Source: Saturnia japonica (lineage: Eukaryota; Arthropoda; Insecta; Lepidoptera; Saturniidae). Taken from it: 64,000 nt of DNA. Every line of letters starts with the position of its first letter. Position 1 is the stretch's first letter. Under the pieces are notes generated by a model. It searched no databases, was not told the DNA's origin, and worked only from the letters and a program-made list of their open reading frames with translations. The position numbers were made by a program, and so were the translations under genes. The stretch spans positions 14,198,001 through 14,262,000 of the forward strand of contig CM065304.1 of NCBI GenBank assembly GCA_033032175.1, given 5' to 3'. This document shows positions 23,734 through 36,185 of this stretch, in pieces.

Positions 23734-23916
23734 CCCAATGATTCCAAGACCAACAAATGGTATCAGCTCAAAGAATATCCAAGGCTTGTTATACTCGACG
23801 AAGAACAGAACTGAATGCTCGTTCCCGAACGGGTTGATTGAACGCAATATGAAGGCAGCTATAAGAGCGCAGAAGAATGATCGCCATAAAGTCTTCAATG
23901 GAAAGTAGTATGAAAC
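23734..23916 (-). CDS. ClC-c: ClC-c exon 6: [10 protein letters not shown] region
   Basis: Begins [20 protein letters not shown] and continues with [20 protein letters not shown] and [13 protein letters not shown]. Both blocks are nearly invariant in ClC-3/4/5 proteins. Phase 0 at both ends; acceptor CTACAG, donor GTAAGT. The intron downstream (22986-23733) contains a 5'-truncated Helitron copy. Confidence 0.96.
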
Positions 23917-24498
23917 CTGTAGGCCAAGAATTTTCTTTAAAATTTCCAAGACATCTCAGTTATTTAATACTATTAACTTAGCAAGTTTTGTATACATATA
24001 TGTATGTGTAAAAACGATTTGCGTGAAGTTTTGAATTTACATAATGTTTGACATTTCAAATTCACATAGATAGTGTTTTTTTCACAAGACAAGCTAATAA
24101 CGACTGCTCATGGACAGTCGAAGTTATTGACTTTATGAGATCCTTCTTTGCAATTTATATAAATCGTTTCGCGCATATAATTATATTCATAATATCTATG
24201 TCTTATACAAGTATTAGTTTTAATATGTGGAATACAAGAACTCAATCGAAATTGATATTATACTTTTAACTGATTTACTATATAGTGTTTTTCAGGGGAC
24301 AACCTTTTCCTCATTATTAGAAATAAAATAAGCCTAAGTAAAAAAATTTGTAATGTCAACCTTATAATAAAGGGTTTACACATAACCTGGTAATTTTAAA
24401 GAAATTAATATTACATTAATAACCAATTATGTTTTAAATACAGATTTCCATCAATTTTAGCTATGCATTATGTTTAATATTTGAGTATAAATGTTTAC

Positions 24499-24638
24499 CT
24501 CCTCTAAACTGAAGAGTACTCCACCGATGGGAGCTCCAAAGGCTACTGAAACTCCAGCAGCAGCTGCTGCAGACAGTATCTCACGCTTCTTTGCCTCATT
24601 TCGGCCATACTTTGGGAATAAGTATGATAGAATATTAC
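24499..24638 (-). CDS. ClC-c: ClC-c exon 5: helices up to the proton glutamate
   Basis: Encodes [19 protein letters not shown], then a small-residue-rich helix ([18 protein letters not shown]) and VLFSLEE. The last Glu, in the SLEEVSYYF context, corresponds to the internal proton glutamate (E203 in ClC-ec1, E268 in human ClC-5). It marks an exchanger rather than a plasma-membrane ClC channel, which has a different residue here. The intron falls right after GAG GAG (phase 0). Confidence 0.96.
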
Positions 24639-24954
24639 CTGTTTTGGATTTAAATGTTGTCATGAACAAGAATTTTATAAGTAAATCACTATTATTTAAC
24701 AATACCCATAAGTAACACAAAAAAAATGGAAAATTATATTGGAAATGGCTTTACTGGCACTTGATGAAAAATGTTATAAAATATGCTTATTATTTTAAAC
24801 AGCTCATTTCTTTCATGTTCATAAAGTTGTTAATAACACTATATTTACCCTCTCTTATTATTACGATTTGACATAATGAACAATAAAACATCTGAGGCTT
24901 TTTTTAAATAAATTATTTTTGGTATTAGTTACAATTACTGTTTGTAAAACTTAC

Positions 24955-25113
24955 CTATGCAACTAGCTATGTGGACCATAGGTCCCTCTTTCCCGAGTGA
25001 TAATCCTGAGGACACCGATAGGATCAACCCTACTACTTTGATGATGAGCGTCCATTTACCCAGGTATCCTCTGATGATGAAACCACTCAGTATTGTCTTG
25101 ATTTCGGGAATAC
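24955..25113 (-). CDS. ClC-c: ClC-c exon 4: GSGIPE and gating glutamate
   Basis: Completes [14 protein letters not shown] and continues through [15 protein letters not shown] to [18 protein letters not shown]. The Glu of GKEGP is the external gating glutamate (E148 in E. coli ClC-ec1, E211 in human ClC-5), which alternates with chloride in the transport path. The residue is present, so exchange chemistry should be intact. Acceptor CTCAG, donor GTAAGT, phase 1 at both ends. Confidence 0.96.
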
Positions 25114-25430
25114 CTGAGAGCAAAATCTAGCAATATAATATAGGCAAACGAAAGTTTATTTCATTTATTTTCTTTGCTAGCTCTTTTTGGAAATTAGGAA
25201 TAACTTAATTAAGAGTCCAAACTAAGTAGAAAACTGAAAATGTGACAACACTCGTTTCATTTAAGTATTGAAAAAAAAACAAATGTGTCTTTATATTTTA
25301 TTTATCAAGTTAATGATCTACTTTAATGTTTGACAACTATCACTAACTTATGATTCGGTAATCGACTTTTGTGATTATTTTCCTTTTATAAAGAATTCCT
25401 CGTTCCTCACATTGGCTTGGTCACATTGTA

Positions 25431-26663
25431 CAGGGTGGGCCAGAAAGGGGTACGATTTTAAAAACACTCTTGCGTTTGAACCTTATGAGACGGGGCTGCG
25501 CGGGTTGTGGGGATGAGAAGCTTGGCTCTCGGAAATTTAGTCGCGAAGGATCGCTTCACTGGAGCGCAGCGTGCATTCTGCGTTAAACATTATTATAAAA
25601 ATGGCGATTCATGCGCTATTGTTCGACGTTTATTTTGGATTACATGACGTAAATCAGTGTGCGAAGAAAAGTGTGATTCAACCGTGGGTCACAAATTTCC
25701 AAGCTACTGGTTCGACTCTCAAACAGAAGCCTGCGGGACACCCACGGTCAACAAGAACGGAAGACAATTGAACAAGTTAGATCTTCAGTTCAACGTAATC
25801 CTGGTTTATCGACTCGCAAGCGATCAGCTGAACTTGTGGTGTCCAGAAAATCTTTGTGTCGCATTTTGTTGAAAGATTTGAATTTGCACCCGTATAAAAT
25901 TCAACTTGTGCAGGAATTACTGCCAAATGACCCAATTTTACGACGAGCTTTTGTTGAAACGCTTTCAGAGTTTCAACAATATTTTGTTCTCAGACGAAGC
26001 CCATTTTCACTTAAATGAGCATGTCAATAAACAAAATTGCCGTTACTGGGCTGCAGAGAACCCACGTGCAAAACATCAGAAGCCTCTGTATTCGCCGAAA
26101 GTAATCGTTTGGGCGGCTATATCAGCACACGGAATTATCGGACCCTATTTCTTTGAAAATCAACAAAGGTAATCTGTCACTGTACATTCCGACCGATACA
26201 TAGCCATGTTAAGAGATTTTTTCTTTCCGCAACTGCAACAATTTGAAGCCTATAATCGTGCGACGAGGTTTCAAAAAGATGGTGCGACATGCCATACATC
26301 TAATGCTTCGTTGGCGGCCGTAAACGAGACGTTTGCTGGGAAACTCATATCGCGCCGAGGTGACATTGCATAGCCGCCTAGAAGTCCGGATCTAACACCA
26401 CCAGACTTTTTCTTGTGGGGATACCTGAAAAGTAGAGTCTACTCCAATAACCCAGCCATGATTAACCATTTGAAGATAAATATCCGAGAAGAAATAGCAA
26501 CTATTCCTCGCGCAATGTGTCAGCGAGGTTTTACCAATTTGAGGTTCAGATTCGAAGAAATGTTTGCAGCGGGATGGGGCACACCTGAATGATGTCATTT
26601 TTAAGAAATAAAGTATAATATTTAGTTTTTTTTTTAATTCGCAAATCTTTCTGGCCCACTCTG
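25431..26663 (+). mobile_element. Mariner-type transposon, DD41D group (copy 1)
   Basis: Flanked by TA. Terminal inverted repeats are CAGGGTGGGCCAGAAAG at the left and CAGAGTGGGCCAGAAAGA (reverse complement) at the right. 1233 bp, full length. It lies in the intron between ClC-c exons 3 and 4, with its transposase on the strand opposite to the gene. A related copy in reverse orientation is at 33837-35093. Confidence 0.9.
25546..26611 (+). pseudogene. DD41D mariner transposase, dead
   Basis: Full-length but broken: the start ATG is AAG, and several frameshifts and stops follow. Recognisable: HYYKNGDSCAIVRR at the N-terminus, ILKDLNLHPYKIQL-like middle, FSDEAHFHLN with the first catalytic Asp, FQKDGATCHTSNASLAAV with the second, SPDLTPPDFFLWG with the third. 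Forty-one residues separate the second and third Asp, which places it in the DD41D (rosa-like) group rather than classical DD34D mariners. A stop replaces the Trp before the PP(R)SPDL box. Confidence 0.85.
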
Positions 26664-27298
26664 TATATACTACGACGGCAACAAAAACATGACATTGACA
26701 AAAATTGACAATTTTTTCAGTTTAGAAATGATTGTCCTGACTATAAATAGTGCTAGTGACTTGTCGACTAAAATGTATTGGGGAATATCTTGGCTTTTTT
26801 ATGATATTATCTACTCATGATGCTTGAGCTTGTTGAAAATTTTGTTTCAAGACAATTTGCACAAAGGCGTGGGGTTAAAAAAATATTTAATTAACTTTAA
26901 TGTGAATGTTCTTTATACATTTTAATTATATCTCTATTCATTTACTGTAGAGTGGCATTCATAAATTTTAATTTTAATTGAAGAACAAATGCTTATTTAA
27001 ATAACAAATGAAAAGATGGATTAACAGACATAGATATCTTTGTATTTTCCTTTTTATAACATTTCAAGACATACATTGAATTAAAATGAAAAAAATATTT
27101 CGTTTTCAATTGGGCTTTTATAATTTTGTCATGTAATACTTATATTATATGATTTGTGGAATACATCCACAGATGCTAATTAAATAAATAGCAAAATTTA
27201 CACATCATTTACATTATGTTATATTATGTCATATTTCGATTTCTTTTAAAATTATGTGATAGTGACATAGTTAATATATTCTAAATATGATTACTCAC

Positions 27299-27449
27299 CA
27301 GAGCCACAAGCGTAGGGCGCGAACATCCGAACTAGTGACGCTGAGAGCGCAGCAAATAATAATGCCCATACTATGTAGAAGAGGTAACTAATAATGTAAG
27401 CTCCTGCTCCTTCTCCATAGTCGCCAAAAACTTGAGGCCACGTCAACCA
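27299..27449 (-). CDS. ClC-c: ClC-c exon 3: helix C, start of selectivity motif
   Basis: Encodes [18 protein letters not shown], a membrane helix ([20 protein letters not shown]) and the conserved [10 protein letters not shown]. The exon ends one base into the glycine of GSGIPE, so the intron splits the motif whose serine co-ordinates the central chloride in CLC proteins. Acceptor AACAG, donor GTGAGT. Confidence 0.95.
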
Positions 27450-27787
27450 CTGTTAAAATTTTTGCGTGATAATAAAATAATGCTCAATAAAGATATATAA
27501 GGGTTTATAGAGGCTTCAAAAAACCGACTAGCCTTTTTAATGAGCAAAGGCCTTCTTTCCGTACCAAGTAATGTAGGTATTTTACACATATTGAACAATA
27601 CAGAATTACTGTAAATTGATGGATTATTTAATTTTATCCAGGAAAGTACAAATTAAGTTAGTCAAAATCAAATTAATATTCCCTATTTACGTATTTTTAC
27701 TCATAGACCTTCATAATTTGCATGAAGATAGCCTAAGGTAAATAAATTCAAGTATATGATGTGCATAATTAAAAACAATATTCATAC

Positions 27788-27991
27788 CTGTGAGCAATTC
27801 CCACTATCGAACGTAGTATTAGTATCTGACCAACAGCATTGCTCTCTGTTGAACCAAAAGGCAGCAGGACAAATACCGAACTTAAGGTCGGTCATCCATG
27901 ACGCACCAATGTCGATGACACCCGCGACAATACCAGTCGCTACGCCCACTAATAGAACGCAAACCCATCCCGACCATGCATCATGAGCACT
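27788..27991 (-). CDS. ClC-c: ClC-c exon 2: helix B and following loop
   Basis: Starts [20 protein letters not shown], the first long membrane helix of the CLC fold, then [15 protein letters not shown] and the cysteine-containing loop FNREQCCW, which is strongly conserved in ClC-3/4/5. It is phase 0 at both ends, with acceptor TTTCAG and donor GTATGA. It ends in ...NCSQ and continues with WLTWP in the next exon. Confidence 0.95.
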
Positions 27992-28736
27992 CTGAAATTT
28001 GAATATTAGTAAATTAGAAGAAATAAACATCTAAAGATATATGGATTAAAAGGAATTTAATGTGACATTAAAGACTGGAGACTTCAAACACTGGAATAAA
28101 TAAATTATATTTTTTTATTAACAGTTTGGATTTCATTTATAAAATTAGTAAACTATTGGTGACCTACTGCAGTGCATGCGTTTATTAAACAATAATTACT
28201 TTCTACTCTGAAATTTGATTTTTCTCATATTATTGAAATTTCGTATAGCCTATTAAATAAGCTTCCTATAAAAAAAATTTCATTGAAATCCATTAAGAAT
28301 TTTAAAAAATACTGCAAAATGGTTAATTATGACAATTTTTATAGCCTGTCAACTGAGGAATGGCATAAGCTTACCGTGTACAAAATTTCATAAAAATAAG
28401 TCAAGATGTTAAATCCGGACAAGACAAAAGGACAGATAGACAATTTTTTTATGTCATATTTGTGTCCTTTATCAATGATGTCTATCACATAATTTGGGAG
28501 AAAATTACATGTAAAGACAATTACATATCTATTATTATATAAAATAACAATTGAGATCATAATGAGCATCTATTATTAATAACTTTTACACTTGCTTAGT
28601 AGCTGCCGCACTCAGGTTAAAATGTTTATCCTAGAATTAAGTACACCATTGTTATAAGAGAGCTATAATTGGATTTGTGAACAATTTTTCTCAGTAAGTT
28701 ATAATAAGTGGAATAAGTATATGAGTATTCAGACAC

Positions 28737-28873
28737 CTTTATTAAATCCCATATTGAATCCTGTCTTTTCTTGATAATGTATCTGTGGTGCATACGATCA
28801 CGGGCTATGTCTCTCTGCCAGTCAATTGTATGAAAGTCTTCATATTGTCCGATTCCTGGGATATCATCATCAC
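28737..28873 (-). CDS. ClC-c: ClC-c common exon 1: cytosolic N-terminus
   Basis: First exon shared by all predicted isoforms (phase 1 to 0). It encodes DDDIPGIGQYEDFHTIDW and a basic stretch RDRMHHRYIIKKRQ, ending IWDLIK. The IPG(I/V)G.Y(D/E)DFHTIDW block is the hallmark of the ClC-3/4/5 amino terminus. The donor is GTGTCT, weaker than the other donors of the gene. Confidence 0.93.
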
Positions 28874-30036
28874 CTGAACAACAGAAGAAATCATCAAGAT
28901 TTATTTAGTTATTATTGCATCATACTTTGTATATTGCATTTGTGACTCATGTTAACTAATTATTTAAACTATATATAGGCTTATTTTTTAAAATATCTCA
29001 TTTCTCACACAATGTATACAACTATACACAGTCCAGGTATTGTACAGAATGTAGACCAAAGATTGGTCAAACTATTATATGAAAAATGAAATAATCAAAT
29101 CAGTCACTTCCTTCACAGTATCACTGTGTCCATGTCTATTCTAAATTGCACTACTAATGAAGAAAAGTTATGACCCGTTTTAAGCACTCCACAGGTTCCT
29201 TGCATTTTTTTTTCACAGTGCCAACCTAACATAATCTAGCAGATAACTGTTTGAGTCTATCAACCTAATCTGACTTGACTGACGTGAACTATATTACGTA
29301 ATTCATCATGAAACATCAGTGAAGTGCTAAATTAGTAGTACTTGCATAAAAAATTGTGTGAGCAGGGCCCAGTGACCAGTGAACTTCATATTATATGCAT
29401 CCTGTTCACTCAAAGATACAGAAAAGGTAGTTCTTATCTAAACAACAATTAAAACTGTATTTTATACATTTTCTACTGTGCATTTGTCATTACCTAAAAC
29501 ACCAGATTACATACATACCCCATAAATTATTTGCAATAAATAATTAGCACCTATATTTTTAAAAATACACTATAATATATATTTTTATGGATTATTTATA
29601 TCAGAATCAACTTGAGCTTAGACTCAATATCTGACCATTATAATTGTGTAGGTTAATGTTAAAAATAGTAGTCAAACTCTAATTGAAACTCCTGATGCAG
29701 TCAGTTACAATTTTATTTTGAGTATCTGACAGCAGTTGTCTCATTCACGATTATTAGGTAAGACTCAATTTTTATCCTAATACATCTATAAATGTAACAA
29801 TATTTAATTAGTCTGCAAGTACTGAAGAAAACTGTATTTCTCTCTAAAAATTCACTTACTAACTATAATTATCAGAATTTAGAAGACGAACCTTATCAAG
29901 GTTATTATTTATTTGTATGTAAAACCATGGAAACGTCATCAAAATATTGAGGTCATGCAACTTAAAACATAACCAGATGCGCTTGCGCATTCTATATATA
30001 AATGAATTAACTACATAAATCAATTCAATTACAAAC

Positions 30037-30066
30037 CTTGCATTCCGGAAAATACGACAGCGTCCC
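30037..30066 (-). CDS. ClC-c: ClC-c 30-nt cassette microexon
   Basis: Thirty nucleotides between acceptor TTACAG and donor GTTTGT, with phase 1 at both ends, so inclusion or skipping keeps the frame. It encodes DAVVFSGMQ flanked by split codons: after the short first exon the junction codon is Gly, after the 52651-52813 exon it is Trp. It lies in the cytosolic N-terminus just before DDDIPG. The small size and perfect phase symmetry argue for a regulated cassette; the sequence alone cannot show usage. It could be chance, since the region is short. Confidence 0.6.
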
Positions 30067-31146
30067 CTGTAACAATATCGTCACAGATATAAGTAAAGAT
30101 CTTCGAAGATGACTTATTTTACTACACAAAACACATTATTCCCTAAATTCTAATATAATTATATCAGTATGTTCTTATCATAGATATTATCACAAACGTT
30201 ATTTATTTTTTAACAAAGTTAATAAATGAAATAAAGTTAAATAATAAAAATTAAACGAAAATCAACTTATGGAGTAATCTTAGAAATACAAACTGACAGA
30301 ATGACGTATTTCACTAACGAACAGTGTTGCCAACCCGGAAATCTATTTGATCGTAGAATTGATCAAAAAATACGGTAGATTTTTCGCAATTATGTTGTAA
30401 TATATTTTTAAAATACGGTAGTTACCTTGATATTTTGACAACATTTTAGGACAAAAACTATATTAATGAATATCTCTAAATTACATGTAGATAGATATAA
30501 CGTTAACATGATATAACGTCATGTTACGAAAACGTTTCGCTACCGTATGTACCCAAAGAAGTTTCAATTCCAAATGAGCCGTCGCTGTACGCCTGGCAGA
30601 CGTGAAGCATCTCAGTGAATATAAAAAAAATAAGAAAAAATTCAATAGGTGACCCCGAAACACGATAAAACAAAAGAAAGTTAATATGAAGATATTTATT
30701 TTATTACTACGTGTATGATGGTCGGGATCCCTACCAACCACGAACTCGAATCCATACATATCTATACCATACACCATACACCAACAACCGTTATGTCAAT
30801 AATCGAAAGTAATCGATATGTCAACACATAAAAAGCGTAGAACATACGATAAAAGCGCTAAAATGGCAGAATTGTACTCTAATAAATAAGATACTAGGTA
30901 AAACTAAACAGTTCTAAATATTCAAATAAATTCAAATCGAACTACATCTATTGAATTCGTTTCTCTAATACCTCTAAGTTTATATCGCTAAATTGAGAGA
31001 TTGCCTAACAATTATATTGACTTATGTTTAGTTTTGTCAGTAGAATGAAGAAATAGTAATAAAAATTTGCAAAAATGATTTTCATTTACTAAATTTTTAA
31101 ATGATATTAAAATTAGCAAGATTTTTATAAAACTATATATAACTTC

Positions 31147-33435
31147 GGAAGTCGGAACAGACCCTAGCGCACTTTAACCCAAGTGCCACGGTTATTCTGA
31201 CCGTAGATGCGTCCCCTACCGGACTAGGTGCTATATTATTTCAAATAGGCGGAAGTGGGATTGAGCGACCGGTATCGTTTGCTTCTCGCACTTTGAACAA
31301 AGCCGAGAAACGATACGCTCAGATACAAAAAGAAGCCGGCGATTATATTCGGGATTAGACAATTTCATCAATATTTATATGGTAGGTCAATACCCTTTAT
31401 ACTTCGCACCGATCATAAACCCCTATTGTCAATATTTCGGCCGCATCGTGGCATTCCGTATCGGCAAATCGTCTACAAAGATACGCGATGTTTTTAAGTG
31501 CATATAATTACACGATAGAATATGTACGTAGCGCCGATAATAGTGATGATTATCTATCTCGGGCTAACGCGGACGCGGACGCAACGGAACGTGAGCTGGC
31601 AGCGCCGCCGCCACGCCATAGGTTCGGCCGGTCGCATCGAGCGCTTCATCGGCGCACGCGCAGTCATTAGGACTCAGTCGTGTTGGACGGCCGCGGCCGG
31701 GGCCGAGATGCGAGCGGACGGTGCTCGTGGACGGGCACGCAGAGAACGACCTGATGGACGATCGGGCATCGTATGTTAATTTTGTCATTGATAATAGTAT
31801 GCCAGTCACTCACGTCAAACTTCGCGATGAAACAAAAAAAGACGTATTATTGCAAAAGATCATATTCTATATCTTAAATGGGTGGCCACCAAAAATATCA
31901 AATGCCGATTTAAAACCATATTTTCTCTGCCGTTTAGAATTATCATACGAAAGTGGTTGTGTGATGCGCGGACATAAAATATAATAGTTATTCCCAAAAG
32001 TCTAAGGGAAACAAGTTTATCTGAATTACATAAATCTCATTTAGGCATAGTTAAAACAAAAGCAGAGGCAAGAGGAAAACTATGGTTTCCTAGCATAGAT
32101 ACAGCAATTGAAAGAAAAATAGCTAGTTGTAATGTGTGTATGCAATTATGGAGCTCGCCGGGCCGGGTCCCGCTTGCAGTATGGCCATACCCTCCACAGG
32201 CTTTATATAGAATACACAAAGATTTTTAAGCCCTATAAACGCTTGTACTTATCTTATAATAGTAGATGCGTATTCAAAATGGGTGGAATCTCTTAAAATG
32301 ACTTTTGTTTCATCTTCGTTAGTCATATTTTTAAACTACAAGAGTTTATAGCGAGATTCGATTTACCGCACACCATAGTGAGCGACAACGGCCCGGCTTT
32401 TACGTCACAAGAATTTAAAACATTTTGTCGAGTCAACGGTATCAATCACATGACGTCACCTGCTTATCACTCGTCGAATAATGGGCAGGCGGAGAGTTTT
32501 GTTAAAATTATTTAAAAAGGTATTAAATCCAGCTTAATTAATGGTGAAAATAGTAAGCAAAGTGAAATAACTTTATTGAAATACCTATTTGACTATAGAA
32601 ACCCAGTACATAGTACAACAGGTTCATCACCAGCTGAGTTGGTTTTCGGCCGGTAATTTCGTTCACGCCTTGATATATTGAATGAGTCACCATCTAAGTC
32701 ATCATCGAGTACTCTCGCTAACCATGTTCTTTAAAAACAGTGTTCACAGAGTGAATACGGTGGTAAAAAGAAACAATATTTACAATTAGGCCAGAAAGTA
32801 ATATATAAAAATACAGTATGAGCAAAAGAGACAATTAGGGCAAAGGTATTATTATAAAAAAACTTGGCAAGGTTATTTATTTAATTAAAGATATTGAAAG
32901 TAATGTTATACATAAAAAACATACAAATCAAATAGCTTTGTATAAGGGATTTGACAACAGCGAAGGGAAAAGTCAACTGGAAATCGATGATTTTACTAAG
33001 AGCCACTTTTCATGTAATATTCATACACCAAATGAATCACAGGCTTCGTCAGATTCTGCTACCCCTCAGGTACATGTAGAACATGTCGAACGCTCTAATC
33101 ATTCTGAGTCGGATCTCGAACCAACATCGCAAACTAATAAGCAAGTCCACGAGACGGCCGCGGCGGAGACTTCAACAGCTCGTTCCGAAAAGTACTCTAG
33201 AGATTATGGTTCGAGGTTACGTCCGCTGCCTAGGGTCGATTATAAACAATTTTATTCAATGTTGTATATGTTACTAATATGTTAATTGTAAAAATGATAT
33301 ATTTGTTATACGTACATGTGCTTTAATAAAGGGGGGAAGATGTTATGTATGACAATAGCTATGTAAGGAAAGCGTCATTCAGTAAACTTCAGTGCGCTTA
33401 TGATCGTCTTTGATTTCATGCATCCTGATATAACA
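31147..33435 (+). mobile_element. Ty3/gypsy LTR retrotransposon, 5'-truncated
   Basis: Begins inside pol (RNase H) and runs through integrase to a polypurine tract AAAGGGGGGAAGA followed by an LTR-like segment TGTTATGTAT...GATATAACA (33341-33435). Gag, protease and most of the RT are absent, as is the 5' LTR. Inserted in the large ClC-c intron on the opposite strand. The LTR-like segment is only ~95 bp, so it is itself partial or unusually short. Confidence 0.75.
31160..33285 (+). pseudogene. Gypsy-type pol fragment: RNase H, integrase, tail
   Basis: RNase H: TVDASPTGLGAILF near 31200, FASRTLNKAEKRYAQIQKEA, later AMFLSAYNYTIEYVRSADNS. A GC-rich linker follows (31560-31760). Integrase: zinc-binding HKSHLG...CNVCM near 32030-32140, first Asp in VDAYSKW near 32262, second in IVSDNGPAF near 32373, catalytic Glu in SSNNGQAESF near 32470, then STTGSSPAELVFGR. 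An uninterrupted acidic/basic tail lies at 32938-33285. Several stops and frameshifts make it inactive. This is an old retroelement copy. Confidence 0.8.
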
Positions 33436-33836
33436 TTTTTCATCCTGGTTTGATGTCCGATGTGGCTCCAAACAGTTACGTATACCTAATATCAGTTTGG
33501 TTGTTATTATATACCTAGTTAGCTATCTTAATAAGCTAACAGACTGTAAATGTGGAGTAAACATGGAAAATTTAAATGGTTAGACAGTTTTATCTGCATA
33601 TAAAATAATTCCGACAGAAATTGTTACAACTTAGGATAGATCCTAAAAAGTATATTTTTTCAATACAAACAAAAGTTGTTAGTAGGTACCTTTATGGAAT
33701 GCTAATAAAATAGCAATGTGAAAATAATTCAATTAAGAGTATAGATTGCAATGTAGGTATAGATCATCTACATTAATGTTCAAAATAGATTAACAGCCAT
33801 GTAAATTTTACACTTTTTAACTTTTTGTGTATACTA

Positions 33837-35093
33837 CAGGTTGGGCCAGAAAGATTTGCGAATTTAAAAAAAAAATTAAAAAAAAAAACTATATACAATA
33901 CACATACACATCTTTATTTGAATTAAAATAGACATCTGGGAAATTTATTTATTAAAAATTACATCATTCAGGTGTGCACCATCCCGCTGCAAACATTCCT
34001 CGAATCTGAACCTCAAATTGGTAAAAACTCGCTGACACATTGCGCGAGGAATAGCTGCCATTTCTTCTCGGATATTTATCTTCAACTGGTTAATTTTGGC
34101 TGGGTTATTGGAGTAGACTCTACTTTTCAGGTATCCCCACATGAAAAAGTCCGGTGGCGTTAGATCCGGACTTGTAGGCGGCCATGCAATGTCACCTCGG
34201 CGCGATATCAGTTTCCCAGCAAACATCTCGTTTACGGCCGCCAACGAAGCATTAGATGTATAGCATGTCACACAATCTTGTTGAAACCACGTCGCACGAT
34301 TATAGGCTTCAAATTGTTGTAGTTGCGGAAAGAAAAACCCCTTAACATGGCTATGTATCGGTCGGAATTTACAGTGACAGATTGCCTTTGTTGATTTTCA
34401 AAGGAATATGGTCCGATAATTCCGTGTGCTGATATGGCCGCCCATACGGTTACTTACGGCGAATGCAGGGCTTTTGATGTTTTGCACGTGGGTTCTCTGC
34501 AGCCCAGTAACGGCAATTCTGTTTACTGACATGCCCATTTAAGTGAAAATGGGCTTCGTCGGAAAACAGAATATTGTTAAAACTCTGAAAGCGTTCCAAC
34601 ATTGTTTCAACATAAGCCCGTCATAAAATTGGGTCATTTGGCAGTAATTCCTGCACAAGTTGAATTTTATACGAGTGCAAATTCAAATCTTTCAACAAAA
34701 TGCGACGCAAAGATGTTCTGGACACCACAAGTTCAGCTGATCGCTTGCGAGTCGATAAATCAGGATCACGTTGAACTGAAGCTCTAACTTGTTCAATTGT
34801 GTCTTCCGTTCTTGTTGACCTTGGGGGTCCCGCAAGCTTCTGTTTGAGAGTCGAACCAGTATCTTCGAAATTTCTGACCCACGATCGAATCACACTTTCC
34901 TTCGGACACTGATTAACGTCATGTAATCCAAACTCACGCCGAAATAAACGTCGAACAATAGCGCACGAATCGCCATTTTTATAATAATGTTTAACGTAGA
35001 ATCCACGCTGCGCTCCGGTGAAGCGATCCATCGCGACTAAATTTCCGAGAACCGAGGTGTTTTTAAAATCATTCGCCTTTCTGGCCCATCCTG
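33837..35093 (-). mobile_element. Mariner-type transposon, DD41D group (copy 2)
   Basis: 1257 bp between TA dinucleotides. Left end CAGGTTGGGCCAGAAAGATT, right end (reverse complement) CAGGATGGGCCAGAAAGGCG. Same family as 25431-26663 but in opposite orientation and in another ClC-c intron. It keeps the ATG start. Confidence 0.9.
33945..35031 (-). pseudogene. DD41D mariner transposase, copy 2, dead
   Basis: Begins MDRFTGAQRGFYVKHYYKNG at 35031 and stays open to 34621, covering the paired helix-turn-helix domain (VNQCPKESVIRSWVRNFEDT, RTSLRRILLKDLNLHSYKI). A stop follows PNDPIL. The catalytic part is broken but shows the first Asp box and the reopened frame 33945-34271 with SPDLTPPDFFMWGYLKSRVY. 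The conserved QDGA box reads QDCV. Better preserved than copy 1 at the N-terminus. Confidence 0.85.
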
Positions 35094-35929
35094 TATTATA
35101 GTCAACGTATGAAATGCTGGCATTCTATAGAATGCCAAAAATACTATTTAGGCAAAGTATGAAATACATCTCCGATTCGTTGCGAATATCACATGCGAGT
35201 ATTTAATATTACATTATGATGTCCCTTTTCTAAACATGCCTCGTACTTTTACTTAAGGACATATTATGATGGTAGCAAGCAATTATCTGATAAATGAATC
35301 ATATAATTTCAAAACCCCGTTGGTGAAATTTGAGGCACTATAAAAATGTATTATAAATTCATGTAAGGCTTTTGACAAATAGGATTTTGAATAAGGATGG
35401 TATTATGCCAGGAGTTACATCAAATGGAATTGTAATTACTGACTTAGCTGCCAAATTCATTCAAGGACCTTCATTTGTCAATAAAAGTTACTAAATAATT
35501 AGTTCTTCCATTATTTTGTGCCAACAATCATTGAAAACCACAATGATATTCTCACGCGATTACAATTTTCGCCATACTGATTGGTAAGTTGTACAACTCA
35601 AATGGCGAGCTGTCATTGGTTAATTAGTTTATAGAAGATTTTGAAACATACAAACGTCATTTTAGAGTGTTTTCTAACGAAACTAGGTTTACTTTTTGAT
35701 TTTTAGGTCACACAGAGTGACATTTGAAGGTAAATGATGAGTTTGTTTAGAAAAGAAGAAATTAGCGGTTAATTACGATATACAAACTAAATTTCGAGTA
35801 AAACCTGTTTTAGCAGCTTTTGAAATTACACCACTCAAATATGGAAAATCTGCCAATAGTTTGGTGCAGTCTATAGATATAAAAATTAAAAATAATTGAA
35901 ATCCTTTCCTATTTTACCACCTTGAAGGA

Positions 35930-36185
35930 TGATTGTTCAAAAACGCGGAACACTTTTACCAAACGCAGAAAACATGAATATTCTTATCCCTAATTTGAGC
36001 AATGATGGGCTCTCCACACAAACTTTCATCTACTATTTCATCCCTTTAAGTCTTATTTTCGCGACAATAGGTAGCCTATGTCGTTCTCCAAGTTCTACTC
36101 TATATCTATACCAAATTTCATCGAAATCGGTTCAGCGGTTTACGTGGATAAATGTTACAGATTTATTTTCACGTTTATAATATTA
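35930..36185 (-). mobile_element. Helitron-like copy C (no cargo)
   Basis: Shares TTATCCCTAATTTGAGCAATGATGGGCTCT and CTCTATATCTATACCAAATTTCATCG with the arms at 12804-13484 and 38029-38341 / 43640-43760, but runs through without inserted cargo (~255 bp). The end TTTATAATATTAAGTAC is a degenerate reverse-complemented 5' terminus. Confidence 0.5.

Noticed and set aside
30481..30777. 98-codon minus-strand frame upstream of the microexon, considered as another N-terminal exon
   Set aside because: No donor in the right phase, low-complexity Phe/Leu-rich translation, no similarity to ClC N-termini.
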